Assembly: GCF_035958815.1 (NCBI RefSeq)
Contig: NZ_CP108383.1
Location: 2,976,001 to 3,040,000, forward strand
From: Nocardia sp. NBC_01327
GTDB taxonomy: Bacteria > Actinomycetota > Actinomycetes > Mycobacteriales > Mycobacteriaceae
Direction: 5' to 3'
DNA length: 64,000 nucleotides
Part shown: one piece after another, positions 55,597 through 64,000 of the stretch
Position numbering within the stretch: the first letter of the stretch is position 1
Layout of the letters: every line of letters begins with the position of its first letter
Made by a program: the position numbers and the translations under genes
The notes under the pieces: generated by a model
Seen by the model: the letters and a program-made list of their open reading frames with translations, nothing else
What the model was told of the DNA's origin: nothing
Database searches by the model: none

Positions 55597-57030
55597 GTGA
55601 CGAATCTCAGCAAAGGGTCCAATGTGCCGGTCGCTGCCAATGCTGTTCGCGCCGTGCTGGCCTGGGCGGGCGGACCGGGGGTGCCCGGGGTCGACGCGTC
55701 GGCGCTCCTGCTGACCGCGGCGGGGCGGGTGCGCTCGGATGTGGATTTCGTCTTCTACAACCAGCCGCAGCATCCCGGTGGCGCGGTGCGGCATCTGGGC
55801 AAGCGCGGCGACTTCGATGCGCTGGAGGTGAATCTGACTGCGGTCGAGGGGGATATCGAACGCATCGCGGTCTGTGCCTCCGCCGACGGCGGAACCTTCG
55901 GGCAGGTGCCCGGATTGCAGCTGCGCCTGATCGATGCCGCGAGCGATGCGGAGATCGCGCACTTCGATATCGCGGCGGGCCCGGAGACGGCCATGTGGTG
56001 CGGGGAACTGTATCGCCGCGCCGGGGCCTGGAAGTTCCGGGCGGTGGGCCAGGGCTGGTCCAGTGGATTGGCCGGGCTGGCAACGGATTTCGGCATCACG
56101 GTCGAGAAGGAGCCCGCACCGCAGGTCATCGCGACCGCGCCGCCGAATCTGCCGCCGCCCGCTGCGCCCCTGCCGCCGCCCGCGTATGCCGCACCCGCCG
56201 CCCGGCCCTTCTCGGCGCCCGCTGCGCCCCTCCCGTCCGCTGTCGCGCAGCCCGGTATCCGGCTGACCAAGGGTGAGGAGCGCCTGCCCGTCGATATGCG
56301 TAAGCGCCTGTCGCTGCGCAAGGAGCAGGTGGCGGTCAGTCTCGCCAAGCGCGGAATCTCCGGCCTCACAGCACGTGTCGTGCTGGTGCTGGACGCCTCC
56401 GGCTCCATGACCCCGCTCTATGACAAGCAGCTGGTGCATCGCGTGGTGGAGCGCATGGCCGCGGTCGCCGCGCAGCTGGACGACAATGGCGATATGCAGG
56501 CCTGGACCTTCGCCAGCACCCCGGCCCGCCTGCCGGATCTGGTTATCGCCGATATGCCGCAATGGATTTCGCTGCATGTGCGCTGCGGCAAGCTCTCCCT
56601 GTTCGGCAATCGCAAACCGCCCCGTGATCTGCGGCCCGGCCAGATCGATATGCGCACCGTCGGCATCCAGAACGAGGAGCAGAAGGTGATCGCCGAGGTC
56701 CGCTCCTATATCCGCGCCACACCGCTGCCCGTGCCCACCCTGGTGCTCTTCTTCTCCGACGGCGGCGTCTACAAGAACAACGAGATCGAGCAGGAACTCC
56801 GCGCCGCCGTCGAGGAACCCATCTTCTGGCAGTTCGTCGGCCTCGGCACCCGTTCCGGCTACGGCGTCCTAGAACGCCTCGACACCATGGCGGGCCGCCG
56901 CGTCGACAATGTCGGCTTCTTCGCCGTCGACGATATGGACCAGATCACCGATCCGGAACTCTACGACCGCCTGCTCTCGGAATTCCCCGCCTGGATCGGC
57001 GAGGCCACCCGGGCCGGCATCCTCCGCTGA
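55597..57030 (+). CDS. TerD-VWA fusion protein (Ter-type stress protein)
   Basis: A 477-residue protein. Residues 1-175 are a TerD domain ([56 protein letters not shown]). A Pro/Ala-rich linker covers about 178-220. A von Willebrand A domain follows (about 245-470) with the MIDAS motif DASGSM near 267, then [21 protein letters not shown] and [13 protein letters not shown]. TerD domains bind Ca2+ and act in tellurite/stress membrane complexes; VWA domains (as in TerY) bind metal and partner proteins. No other ter gene lies here. GTG at 55597 is chosen by the TerD N-terminus; GTG at 55591 would add two residues. Confidence 0.88.
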   Translation: MTNLSKGSNVPVAANAVRAVLAWAGGPGVPGVDASALLLTAAGRVRSDVDFVFYNQPQHPGGAVRHLGKRGDFDALEVNLTAVEGDIERIAVCASADGGTFGQVPGLQLRLIDAASDAEIAHFDIAAGPETAMWCGELYRRAGAWKFRAVGQGWSSGLAGLATDFGITVEKEPAPQVIATAPPNLPPPAAPLPPPAYAAPAARPFSAPAAPLPSAVAQPGIRLTKGEERLPVDMRKRLSLRKEQVAVSLAKRGISGLTARVVLVLDASGSMTPLYDKQLVHRVVERMAAVAAQLDDNGDMQAWTFASTPARLPDLVIADMPQWISLHVRCGKLSLFGNRKPPRDLRPGQIDMRTVGIQNEEQKVIAEVRSYIRATPLPVPTLVLFFSDGGVYKNNEIEQELRAAVEEPIFWQFVGLGTRSGYGVLERLDTMAGRRVDNVGFFAVDDMDQITDPELYDRLLSEFPAWIGEATRAGILR

Positions 57031-57044
57031 TCCGATCGACCCGG

Positions 57045-57551
57045 CTACAGCTCCCGGCGCATCACAATGCGCGGCCAGCGATTCAAGCCCAGTTCGGCCT
57101 CGTTGGCGCGGATCTTGCGCAGGCCGGGGGTGAGCTCGTCCTCTTCCACCTCGTGGAAGCCGATGCGCGCGTAATACGGTGCGTTCCAAGGGACTTCGGT
57201 GAAGGTGGTGAGGGTGAGGGCGGACAGGCCCACGGCGCGGGCGTGTTCGGCGGCGGTGTCGATGAGCATGGCCCCGATGCGACGGCGTGCGGCGTTCGGA
57301 TGCACCGAGACCTGGCCGATGTGCTCGGTATCGTCGACCTCTTCGCTGATGAGGTAGGCGATCGGGGTGTCGCTGTCGTCGACGGCGACCCAGGCCCGGC
57401 CGTCGCGCCGATGCTCCTCGAGGACCTCGATCGCGGGTGGGTCGTCATCGGCGACCTCGATCATGCCCAGTTCCCGGAACGGTTCGCCGGTCGCGTCCTC
57501 GATGTCCTGCAGGATATGGAGATCGTCGATCGTCGCGGCACGAATGCGCAT
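57045..57551 (-). CDS. GNAT family N-acetyltransferase
   Basis: A 168-residue acetyl-CoA-dependent transferase. The N-terminal IRAATIDDLHILQDIEDATGEPF and acetyl-CoA motif A (IGQVSVHPNAARRRIGAMLI) plus YYARIGFHEVEED are typical. The substrate (amino acid, drug or protein N-terminus) is not evident. TAGCGT ends 6 nt before the ATG, consistent with a leaderless transcript. Confidence 0.9.
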   Translation of the reverse strand: MRIRAATIDDLHILQDIEDATGEPFRELGMIEVADDDPPAIEVLEEHRRDGRAWVAVDDSDTPIAYLISEEVDDTEHIGQVSVHPNAARRRIGAMLIDTAAEHARAVGLSALTLTTFTEVPWNAPYYARIGFHEVEEDELTPGLRKIRANEAELGLNRWPRIVMRREL

Positions 57552-57583
57552 TCGTAAACGCTATCGCACCATGTCGCCCGAGG

Positions 57584-57907
57584 TCAGTCGGACAGGCGGT
57601 TCGCCGCGCTCAGGACCGCGTCCAGCAGTCCGGGCAGTTCCGCGTCGACCTCGGCCAGGCGCAAGCGCTGACAGGTCTGGCCGTCGATGGTGAGGCGTTC
57701 GGTGAGTCCGGCCAGGCGCAGGATCTTGAAGTGGTGGGCGGCGGTCGACTTGCTGATCGCGTCGTAGAGCGCGGTGCAGCGCAGCGGCTCGTTGGCATTG
57801 CCCAGCCGGCGCACCATTTCGAGACGGACCGGGTCCTGCAGCGCGACGAGGACGGCCGGCAGCGGTGCTATCGGGGCCACCGCGGGCGTGTCGTAAGTGT
57901 CGGGCAT
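57584..57907 (-). CDS. ArsR family winged-helix regulator
   Basis: A 107-residue ArsR-type repressor (VLVALQDPVRLEMVRRLGNA; LYDAISKSTAAHHFKILRLAGLTERL). No Cys pair for metal sensing is seen, so it may respond to an organic ligand. ATG at 57907 is preferred over GTG at 57919 because GTGAGG gives a proper spacing. It is divergent from an MFS exporter with two palindromes between, so it probably represses both. Confidence 0.88.
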   Translation of the reverse strand: MPDTYDTPAVAPIAPLPAVLVALQDPVRLEMVRRLGNANEPLRCTALYDAISKSTAAHHFKILRLAGLTERLTIDGQTCQRLRLAEVDAELPGLLDAVLSAANRLSD

Positions 57908-57928
57908 GAAATACCTCACTCGGGAACT

Positions 57929-57980
57929 GGTTTGACGATCATCGAACCAGGCGTATGGTCAGGTTCGATAGTAATCGAAC
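57929..57980. promoter_or_regulatory. Twin palindromic operators between arsR and MFS gene
   Basis: GTTCGAT-AGTA-ATCGAAC (57963-57980) is a perfect 18-bp palindrome. GGTTTGA-N6-TCGAACC (57929-57948) is the same motif with one mismatch. Their centres are 33 bp apart, about three helical turns. The positions overlap the likely promoters of both divergent genes. Confidence 0.75.
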
Positions 57981-57999
57981 TTACCTGATGGAGGGTGTG

Positions 58000-59202
58000 A
58001 TGGCAGCGACAGCGACGGTTGCGGCTCCAGTGGAGCAGGGCAGCCAGACCTGGGCCTACGCGCTCATACTTGCCGCCGGCGGGGTAGCGCTCGGGGTATC
58101 GGGCGCGCCCGCGCCGCTCTATGGCATGTATCAGCAGGCGTGGCATTTCTCGCCGCTCACTACGACATTCGTCTTCGCCGTCTATGCCGTCGCCGCCCTG
58201 GTCGCGGTGCTCGTGTCCGGCCGCATCTCCGATGTGGTGGGCCGGAAGCCGGTGCTGCTGGGCGCATTCGCCCTCATGATCATCGGCCTGGTGGTCTTCC
58301 TGTTCGCGGACAATGTGGCCATGCTGCTGGTGGCGCGGGCGCTGCACGGCTTCGCGGTCGGCGCGACCGTGGTGGCAGGCGCGGCGGCGCTGCTGGATAT
58401 GCGGCCCACCGCGGGCGCACGCTCCGGACAGCTGACCGGGGTGGCCTTCAATGTCGGGATGGCAGTGGCGATTCTGGGTTCGGCGCTGCTCGCGCAGTAC
58501 GCGCCGTATCCGCTGCGCACGCCGTACGTGGTGATCACGGTGGCCTGCTTGGCCATCGGCACGGGCGTGCTCGCCCTGCGTGAGCCGCACACCGCGCGTA
58601 TCGCGGGGCGTATCACCATCGCCCGGCCGGCCGTGCCCGCCGAGATTCGCAGCGACTTCTGGTTCTCCGCACTCGGTGTGATGGCGGCCTGGTCGGTGCT
58701 CGGCGTGCTGCTGTCGCTGTATCCCTCACTGGCCTCGGCCAAGACCGGCATTCACAATCTGGTCTTCGGTGGTGCGGTGGTGGCCTCGACGGCCCTCGCC
58801 GGCGCCGGAGCGCAGTACTTCGCGGGTGGAATCCCCGCTCGCCGCGCGGCGATCATCGGCGATATCGGCATGGCGGTCGCACTGCTGCTGACCATTCCGG
58901 CGCTGAACACCCATAACTGGGTGCTGGTGCTGGCGGCCGGATTCCTGCTCGGCGGCACCTTCGGTCTCGGCTTCGGCGGTTCGCTGCGGCATCTGTCCAG
59001 CGTTGTGCCGCACCACAAGCGGGGCGAGACCATGTCGGCGTACTACCTGCTCGCCTATTCGGCCATGGCACTGCCGACCGTGGTCGCGGGCTGGGCGGCG
59101 ACCACCTGGGGTCTGACCACGGTGTTCCCGTGGTTCGTCGTCGCGGTGGCGGTGGCCTGCCTGACGGCCGCCGGGCTGGGTATGCGGCCGCGCACGGCCT
59201 GA
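58000..59202 (+). CDS. MFS transporter, 12-helix
   Basis: A 400-residue major facilitator protein. Motif A is visible as GRISDVVGRKPVLLGAF, and the N-terminus GVALGVSGAPAPLYGMYQQAW is typical of actinobacterial drug/metabolite exporters. Twelve helices are predicted. GGAGGG at 57990-57995 precedes the ATG. Divergent from the ArsR regulator. Substrate unknown. Confidence 0.9.
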   Translation: MAATATVAAPVEQGSQTWAYALILAAGGVALGVSGAPAPLYGMYQQAWHFSPLTTTFVFAVYAVAALVAVLVSGRISDVVGRKPVLLGAFALMIIGLVVFLFADNVAMLLVARALHGFAVGATVVAGAAALLDMRPTAGARSGQLTGVAFNVGMAVAILGSALLAQYAPYPLRTPYVVITVACLAIGTGVLALREPHTARIAGRITIARPAVPAEIRSDFWFSALGVMAAWSVLGVLLSLYPSLASAKTGIHNLVFGGAVVASTALAGAGAQYFAGGIPARRAAIIGDIGMAVALLLTIPALNTHNWVLVLAAGFLLGGTFGLGFGGSLRHLSSVVPHHKRGETMSAYYLLAYSAMALPTVVAGWAATTWGLTTVFPWFVVAVAVACLTAAGLGMRPRTA

Positions 59203-59223
59203 GCGCGTCCCGAAGAGACATCC

Positions 59224-59260
59224 CCATGGCCCGTCCGGCGAACTGCCGGGCGGGCCATGG
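59224..59260 (+). terminator. Intrinsic terminator after the MFS gene
   Basis: A 16-bp stem (59224-59239 with 59245-59260, one G-T wobble) closes a GAACT loop and is followed by TGCTTTCGTT. This is one of the strongest terminators in the window. Confidence 0.85.
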
Positions 59261-59363
59261 TGCTTTCGTTCGGCAGTAATCCCCTAGAATCGAAACAAGG
59301 TCTGTCTGAGACGATTTAGACTCGCGGTAATCACGCCGCACGCAGGGGCAGACGGGGGGAGTC

Positions 59364-60437
59364 ATGGCAATCGAAAACACCGGTGAGATCGCGAAACCGC
59401 TACGCATCGTGGGCAATCGATGGCGAGTGCCCTCGGGCCGCCGGGTCGCTCCCGTGCCCGGCGTGCCCGCGAGATCGGCGACCCTGGGCAATCTCGGCAG
59501 CCTGATTCGGCAGCCGATACCGCTGGCCCTGGTCGCGCTGGCCGGATACAGCGGTCTGCTGCACCGTGATTCACTCCGCGGCATCGACCGTGAACTGGTC
59601 ATTCTGCGTACCACCTGGAATGTCGGCGGCTACTTCCCGTACGCCGCGCATGTGCCCGTCACCCGCCTGCTGCGGGGCGGACGCGATGCGCAGCAGGCGA
59701 TTCAGCGCGGCCCCGAGGATGCGGCGTGGCGGCCGCGCGAGGCCGCCCTGCTCCGGGTGGTCGACGATCTGCGGCACACCCTGGGTATTACGCCCGAGAC
59801 CCGGGCCGAGGCCGAGCGGCATCTCTCCGAGCGGCAGCTCATGGAGATCGCCGCGATCAGCACGCTGTACGAGACAGTGGCCATGACCTTCGGCAGCGTC
59901 GGCTTCCGAATGCCCGGTGCGGTAGGACGATTCGTGCGGGGCGAACCGATTCCGGAGGTGGGCGCGCAGTGGCCGCCGGGATTGCGCCGCCCCCGAGCCG
60001 CCCGGGTCCGCACCGCCTCCTGGGCGCCCGAGGACGCCTCGGTGACCCAGGCTCTACGGCGGCACCCGCGGCTGGCGAAGGCGCTGCGGCTGTTCGCGCG
60101 GCATGCACCCCGATTCGGTGTGCTCGACCCGGTCGATCGGGATTTCGCGGTGGCCGCCGTCGCGCAGCTGATGGACTCTCGGCCGCTGCCGCAGGAGTCG
60201 ATTCCGCGCCTGGCCGCGCTCGGATCACTCGTCTACGAACTGCACGAGGAGTGCTTCGCGACCGATGAAACCTGGACCGCCGCAGCGGAATACCTCACCG
60301 ATCGCGAGCTGATCGATGTCTGCGTCCTGGTGGGCGGGTTGCGCATGCACTATCTGGTGGCCCGGGCGGCCGCCCCGGCCGATCGCGCCCCGGCCCGGGG
60401 CCTCGATGACGCCGCCGCTCAGGCGCGGATCAGCTGA
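59364..60437 (+). CDS. Double CMD/AhpD-like family protein
   Basis: A 357-residue helical protein with two carboxymuconolactone decarboxylase-like halves. The first is clear (RGIDRELVILRTTWNVGGYFPYAAHVPVTRLL; LSERQLMEIAAISTLYETVAM); the second is weaker (DRDFAVAAVAQLMDSRPL; LTDRELIDVCVLVGGLRMHYLVARAA). The peroxidatic CxxC of AhpD is missing in both, so alkylhydroperoxidase activity is unlikely. A GTCT-G-AGAC palindrome (59304-59312) lies upstream. Ribosome-binding site GGGGGGAG. Function unknown. Confidence 0.78.
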   Translation: MAIENTGEIAKPLRIVGNRWRVPSGRRVAPVPGVPARSATLGNLGSLIRQPIPLALVALAGYSGLLHRDSLRGIDRELVILRTTWNVGGYFPYAAHVPVTRLLRGGRDAQQAIQRGPEDAAWRPREAALLRVVDDLRHTLGITPETRAEAERHLSERQLMEIAAISTLYETVAMTFGSVGFRMPGAVGRFVRGEPIPEVGAQWPPGLRRPRAARVRTASWAPEDASVTQALRRHPRLAKALRLFARHAPRFGVLDPVDRDFAVAAVAQLMDSRPLPQESIPRLAALGSLVYELHEECFATDETWTAAAEYLTDRELIDVCVLVGGLRMHYLVARAAAPADRAPARGLDDAAAQARIS

Positions 60438-60532
60438 ACCGGATTTCCGGTCCGGGTCTCGAAAGAGCCTGCCGGAGATCAGGAATCCGGGCTTGCCGTG
60501 CGTTGTGCGGGCGTGATCGCTATCCTTCCGCT

Positions 60533-61975
60533 ATGCGGTGGTGGGGGAGGTTCGGGGGAGTGTTGAACCGGGCGGTGCACAGGTCGGCCCTCTTGCTGTC
60601 GGTGGTGTTCGCGGTCGTGGGTGGACTGGCCATCGCGGCGCTCACCTGGTGGGTGATGTGGGCGCTGCTGGGCGCCAAGGCGGAGACGCCGAATCAGGTG
60701 GACCTCACCAAGATCGCGCTCTCGGTGACGGCGGGCGTGGGCGGCGCGGTGGCGCTGGTGGTCGCCTATCGGCGGCAGCGCGACAATGAGCGCGGCAGGT
60801 TCGCCGAGGTGTTCGGCGCCGCGGCCACCCAGTTGGGCAATCCCGATGTGGCGGTGCGACTGGCCGGTGTCTACGCCATGGCCGGTGTCGCGGACGAGTT
60901 CTCGGCCCGCGGGCGGCGGCAGCAGTGCGTCGATGTGCTCTGTGGATATCTGCGCCTGCCGTACGCGCCGGATGAGGGCGCCAGCCATCTGGTCTCCAAA
61001 TCCCAGCGCATCGAGGATGCCGGGACGGCGGTCGAGCGGGTGTACCACTACCGGCAGAACGATCGCCAGGTCCGCGAAACCATTGTCCGGGTGATCACCG
61101 AACATCTGCGGACCTCCGCCGAAGTATCCTGGTCCGCTTGCGATTTCGACTTCTCCGATGCCGCCTTCGAGAACGCCGACTTCCGCTACACCGTCTTCGC
61201 CGGGCGCAATACCCGCTTCAGCAATGCCATGTTCACCGGCGGCCGCGCCACCAGCTTCGAGAAGGCCGCCTTCCTCGGCAAACGAGTCACCTTCCGCGGG
61301 GCCATGTTCCGCGGCGCCACCACCTCCTTCGATCACGCCCGCTTCAGCCATGCGCGCGTGGCTCGCAGTGAACGCGGCAGTACCGGAACCACTTTCATCG
61401 ATGCCACCTTCGGTGGACCGGTCAGCTTCGACGGCGCGGAGTTCGGCGGTGCGCGCACCGCGTTCACGCGCGCCAAGTTCGCCGGTGAGCGCAGCGGTTT
61501 CGCCAATGCCACGTTCACCGCCGAGCTGACCTCCTTCGAGCGCGCCATCTTCGACGGCGATCGGGTGGCCTTCACCGGCGCCGAATTCTTCGGCAGCAGA
61601 CTGGTTTTCACCTCCGCCCGCTTCTACTCCGAGGCCACCTCCTTCGATTGCGCCCATCTCGGCGGCAGTACCCGCTGGCGGTCCGGCCGCACCCAGGAGG
61701 TGAACTTCTCCCGCGCCGAGTACCACGGCAAGGTGTCCTTCGCCGATGCGGTGTTCGGCGGGCGCTCGGCGGTTTTCACCGGCGGTGACTTCTTCGGGGA
61801 GATCTCCTTCCGGCGCGCGGTCTTCGATGCCAGACAGGTCAGCTTCGAGCGCCCGAAGGCCTGGGTCGGCGTGAACTTCGACTGGAACGAGACGCCCGCC
61901 ACCAAACCCGCCAATGTCCTGCCCGAGCAGTGGCCGCCGGCCCCGGCGGAGAACCTGCCGGAGCGCACCGCCTAG
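60533..61975 (+). CDS. Membrane-anchored pentapeptide-repeat protein
   Basis: A 480-residue protein. Two N-terminal helices (about 18-46 and 58-80) anchor it; residues 95-200 form a helical region (VAVRLAGVYAMAGVADEF). About residues 205-450 consist of pentapeptide-like repeats of the type A-x-F/F-x-x-A (AFENADFRYTVFAG; ATFGGPVSFDGAEFGG), which fold as a right-handed quadrilateral beta helix. Such proteins occur in many copies in Nocardia; the role is unknown, and DNA-gyrase mimicry (as in MfpA) cannot be inferred since it is membrane-tethered. TATCCT lies 6 nt before the ATG, suggesting leaderless expression. Confidence 0.83.
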   Translation: MRWWGRFGGVLNRAVHRSALLLSVVFAVVGGLAIAALTWWVMWALLGAKAETPNQVDLTKIALSVTAGVGGAVALVVAYRRQRDNERGRFAEVFGAAATQLGNPDVAVRLAGVYAMAGVADEFSARGRRQQCVDVLCGYLRLPYAPDEGASHLVSKSQRIEDAGTAVERVYHYRQNDRQVRETIVRVITEHLRTSAEVSWSACDFDFSDAAFENADFRYTVFAGRNTRFSNAMFTGGRATSFEKAAFLGKRVTFRGAMFRGATTSFDHARFSHARVARSERGSTGTTFIDATFGGPVSFDGAEFGGARTAFTRAKFAGERSGFANATFTAELTSFERAIFDGDRVAFTGAEFFGSRLVFTSARFYSEATSFDCAHLGGSTRWRSGRTQEVNFSRAEYHGKVSFADAVFGGRSAVFTGGDFFGEISFRRAVFDARQVSFERPKAWVGVNFDWNETPATKPANVLPEQWPPAPAENLPERTA

Positions 61976-62056
61976 CGCGACCGTTCACCGATTTGTCGGA
62001 TTGCCCTCGTATCGTCCCGTGCGATAGCTTGCAGCGGTAACGAGTAGGGGATCGTA

Positions 62057-62803
62057 GTGGGGACGCTGGGCGTTCATTGGGTTGTCGTCGAAGTGGCAGT
62101 GGCACTGCTGTTCTCGGCCGCGATCGGGGGTTTTCTGGTCATCAGGGGCAAACGCGCACTGGTGCTGGTGACCCTTGCACTGGGCATATCCGGCTGGCTG
62201 GCCTTGGCCGCGGGCGTGCAACCCGGTGTGGCGGTGCTGATGGGGGACACCGTCGCCGGTACCGCCGTGGCGCCCCCGCCCGGCCTGGTCCCGGCGGGCT
62301 CGACGGCGCCCACGACCAGTCCCAAACCCGTTGCCCCGGACCCGATGTCGCTGCTGAAACCGGGTGATTGCGTCGAGGTTCCCATGGAGGCCGCGACCGA
62401 TGCCTCCGGCGCCCCGACCTGGAAACCCGGTTCGCCCGATCCCGCCGACTGCGCCTCGCTCGACGCCAACTACCGCGTCCTGCAGACCGGTCCACAACCC
62501 TGTACGGGTTCGCTGTTCAAACTCGAGACCAGTCGCAAGGATCGCTCCGGAAAGCAGCTCTACCACCTCTGCCTGGCCTTCGACTGGCGCGTCGGAGTCT
62601 GTTACGACACAGCGCATATGGACGAGCCGTCGAAGGTCGACTGCGGCACGCCCGGCGATCACATCGTGCAGGCCACCGCGGTGCTGGAGGACTCCACCAG
62701 CGGTGCGGACTGCCCCCGCGACGGCAAGGGCGCGGTGTGGGTGGTCTGGGACAAGCGCCGGATGACCGTGTGCTTCCGCGGCGGCGACGATCCGGGCAAG
62801 TGA
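62057..62803 (+). CDS. Membrane protein with Cys-rich extracellular domain
   Basis: A 248-residue protein not assigned to a family. Two helices (about 9-30 and 34-55) are followed by a Pro/Thr/Val-rich linker (70-95) and an extracellular domain with eight cysteines in motifs GDCVEV, ADCASL, PCTG, LCLAF, VCYD, DCGTP, DCPRD and VCFRG, probably four disulfides. The layout resembles the LppU/SCO3897-like families of actinobacteria. GTG start with AGGGG upstream. Confidence 0.65.
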   Translation: MGTLGVHWVVVEVAVALLFSAAIGGFLVIRGKRALVLVTLALGISGWLALAAGVQPGVAVLMGDTVAGTAVAPPPGLVPAGSTAPTTSPKPVAPDPMSLLKPGDCVEVPMEAATDASGAPTWKPGSPDPADCASLDANYRVLQTGPQPCTGSLFKLETSRKDRSGKQLYHLCLAFDWRVGVCYDTAHMDEPSKVDCGTPGDHIVQATAVLEDSTSGADCPRDGKGAVWVVWDKRRMTVCFRGGDDPGK

Positions 62804-62852
62804 CGTGCGGGTCCTGGTGCGACCGCGATGGCTCGCACCGGACCCGGCCCGA

Positions 62853-63509
62853 TCACACCCGGCGCGCGATGGTGATGACGTCCGGGATGAGCCAGGACGG
62901 CAGGGGACGCGAGACCTTGCGCTGGTCCTGCAGTTCGAAGCCCGCGTCCTCCAGCAGCTTCCGGACTTCCCGGGGCGACGGCGCGTGCGCGGGGAACAGG
63001 GGACTGCGGGTGAGGCGCTGGATCGGGCGGGCGGTGGGCGCCGACGGGTGCATGGTGGCAATGGCGACCAGGCCGCCGGGAGACAGCACCCGATGGAATT
63101 CGCGCAGCGCCACCGGATGGTCGAAGAAGTGGAAAGCGCTGGTGGAGACCACCGCATCCACTTCGCCGTCGCCGAGCGGGAGATGTTCGGCGGCGGCGTG
63201 CCGCCAGTGCACCACGGCGGACCGGGCGCGGGCCTGCTCCAGCATGCCGGTCGAGGCGTCCACGCCGTAGGTCACCTCCGGATGCAGTTCGCGCGCGATG
63301 CGAGAGGTGAGAATTCCGGTGCCGCAACCGATATCGGCGATCCGGCGGGATCCGGCGGCCCGCAGCTCGGAAACCACCTGGTCCTGCGGCGGGCGATAGA
63401 CCGCCTGCTGCAGTGCCGCGGTGTCGTAGGCGCGGGCGACATTGCCGAAGAACCCGGTCACCACCCGGTTGAGGGCGCGGTTGCCCGTGGTGAGGGAAGT
63501 GCTGTTCAT
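62853..63509 (-). CDS. Class I SAM-dependent methyltransferase
   Basis: A 218-residue methyltransferase. Motif I IADIGCGTG, acidic motif VTYGVDASTGML, and VDAVVSTSAFHFFDHP with LREFHRVLSPGGLVAIATMHP are typical of Methyltransf_11. The small-molecule substrate is not evident. TAGGAG precedes the ATG by 5 nt. Divergent from an alcohol dehydrogenase gene 98 bp away. Confidence 0.9.
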   Translation of the reverse strand: MNSTSLTTGNRALNRVVTGFFGNVARAYDTAALQQAVYRPPQDQVVSELRAAGSRRIADIGCGTGILTSRIARELHPEVTYGVDASTGMLEQARARSAVVHWRHAAAEHLPLGDGEVDAVVSTSAFHFFDHPVALREFHRVLSPGGLVAIATMHPSAPTARPIQRLTRSPLFPAHAPSPREVRKLLEDAGFELQDQRKVSRPLPSWLIPDVITIARRV

Positions 63510-63607
63510 ATGTGCTCCTAGTCCGGTACTCATCGAAGCAGATTTCGAACTGTCTGGGAAGGTTTGGCGAGCTGTGCGGGCAGGTGGGGTGGAGTAGCGT
63601 CGGGCGC

Positions 63608-64000
63608 ATGAGGATTCGCGGAGCTGTCCTGGAACGAATCGGGGCATCGGTCCCCTTTGCGGAGTCGAAACCGATTACGGTGAGCGAACTCGACCTGGGT
63701 GAACCCGGGCCCGGCGAATTGCTGGTGCGGATCGAGGCGGCCGGACTGTGCCACTCGGATCTGTCGGTGGTGGACGGAAACCGGGTGCGCCCGGTGCCCA
63801 TGCTGCTCGGGCACGAGGCTGCCGGCCGGGTCGAGGCGGTCGGCCCGGGCGAGAGCGATATCGCCGTCGGGCAGCGGGTGGTCATGACCTTCCTGCCGCG
63901 CTGCGGTGAATGCTCCGGCTGCGCCACCGAGGGCCGTACCCCGTGTCTGCCCGGCAGTATGGCCAATAATTCCGGCGAACTCATGAACGGCGGCCGGCGG
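63608..64000 (+). CDS. Zinc-dependent alcohol dehydrogenase, cut by window end
   Basis: The first 131 residues of a medium-chain dehydrogenase/reductase. Catalytic zinc ligands are in AAGLCHSD (Cys) and LLGHEAAG (His-Glu); the structural zinc lobe CGECSGCATEGRTPC has four cysteines. The Rossmann half lies beyond the window. TAGCGT ends 7 nt before the ATG, consistent with leaderless expression. Substrate alcohol or aldehyde unknown. Confidence 0.9.
   Translation, partial: MRIRGAVLERIGASVPFAESKPITVSELDLGEPGPGELLVRIEAAGLCHSDLSVVDGNRVRPVPMLLGHEAAGRVEAVGPGESDIAVGQRVVMTFLPRCGECSGCATEGRTPCLPGSMANNSGELMNGGRR

Overview
The window is high-GC actinobacterial chromosome, most likely from Nocardia or a close relative in Mycobacteriales. 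The evidence is a mycobacterial-type housekeeping backbone (proS; rimP-nusA-ylxR-infB-ylxP-rbfA-DHH; pptH/pptT-truB; mntR/ribF-rpsO-pnp-pepR), a three-subunit Sdh1-type succinate dehydrogenase, a KshA-like steroid oxygenase, an antigen 85-like secreted esterase and PapA- and GpgS-like lipid/sugar enzymes. A DUF4189 secreted protein, PQQ-propeller membrane protein and pentapeptide protein also fit Nocardia. No rRNA, tRNA, phage, insertion sequence or CRISPR array was seen.

Layout. 1-5.5 kb: secreted DUF4189 protein, a SnoaL-like/DapB-like/CMD cluster, then a PadR regulator with a drug-type ABC exporter. 5.5-18.3 kb: yaaA and proS, a membrane-anchored binding protein, a ferritin-like pair, and the translation/transcription operon rimP to the DHH phosphoesterase. 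18.4-29.3 kb: accessory block with a PQQ-propeller membrane protein, a DUF4139 protein and an Ag85-like esterase, divergent from a tightly overlapping four-gene operon (PapA-like acyltransferase, MFS exporter with a Cys-rich repeat insert, GT39 glycosyltransferase, GpgS paralogue). This block separates the DHH gene from its usual neighbour, the MATE exporter (29.4-30.8 kb). 30.8-35.4 kb: sdhCAB and a divergent LysR. 35.4-37.3 kb: KshA-like oxygenase and SDR behind paired palindromes. 37.4-42.0 kb: GrpE-like / Hsp70 / FN3-containing protein module. 42.2-50.3 kb: pptH, DoxX/TetR pair, pptT, truB, LysR, SDR, mntR, ribF, rpsO. 50.3-54.5 kb: pnp and pepR. 54.5-54.9 kb: noncoding tandem repeats. 54.9-64 kb: TetR, TerD-VWA protein, GNAT, ArsR/MFS pair, CMD protein, pentapeptide protein, Cys-rich protein, methyltransferase and a truncated alcohol dehydrogenase.

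Most notable points. (1) The 23.4-29.3 kb operon pairs an acyltransferase, exporter, polyprenyl-sugar glycosyltransferase and GpgS paralogue, suggesting an undescribed exported acylated glycoside. (2) Its MFS gene carries seven 33-36 bp repeats encoding Cys-x-Cys motifs in the central cytoplasmic loop. (3) pptT has no in-frame ATG, GTG or TTG over its conserved N-terminus; an AGGAGG ribosome-binding site points to an ATC start. (4) A dedicated Hsp70 without a lid has a GrpE-like partner and a large uncharacterised protein. (5) Several clean palindromes mark operators of PadR, ArsR, LysR and an unknown regulator. (6) Many genes appear leaderless, with TANNNT 6-8 nt before the start codon.
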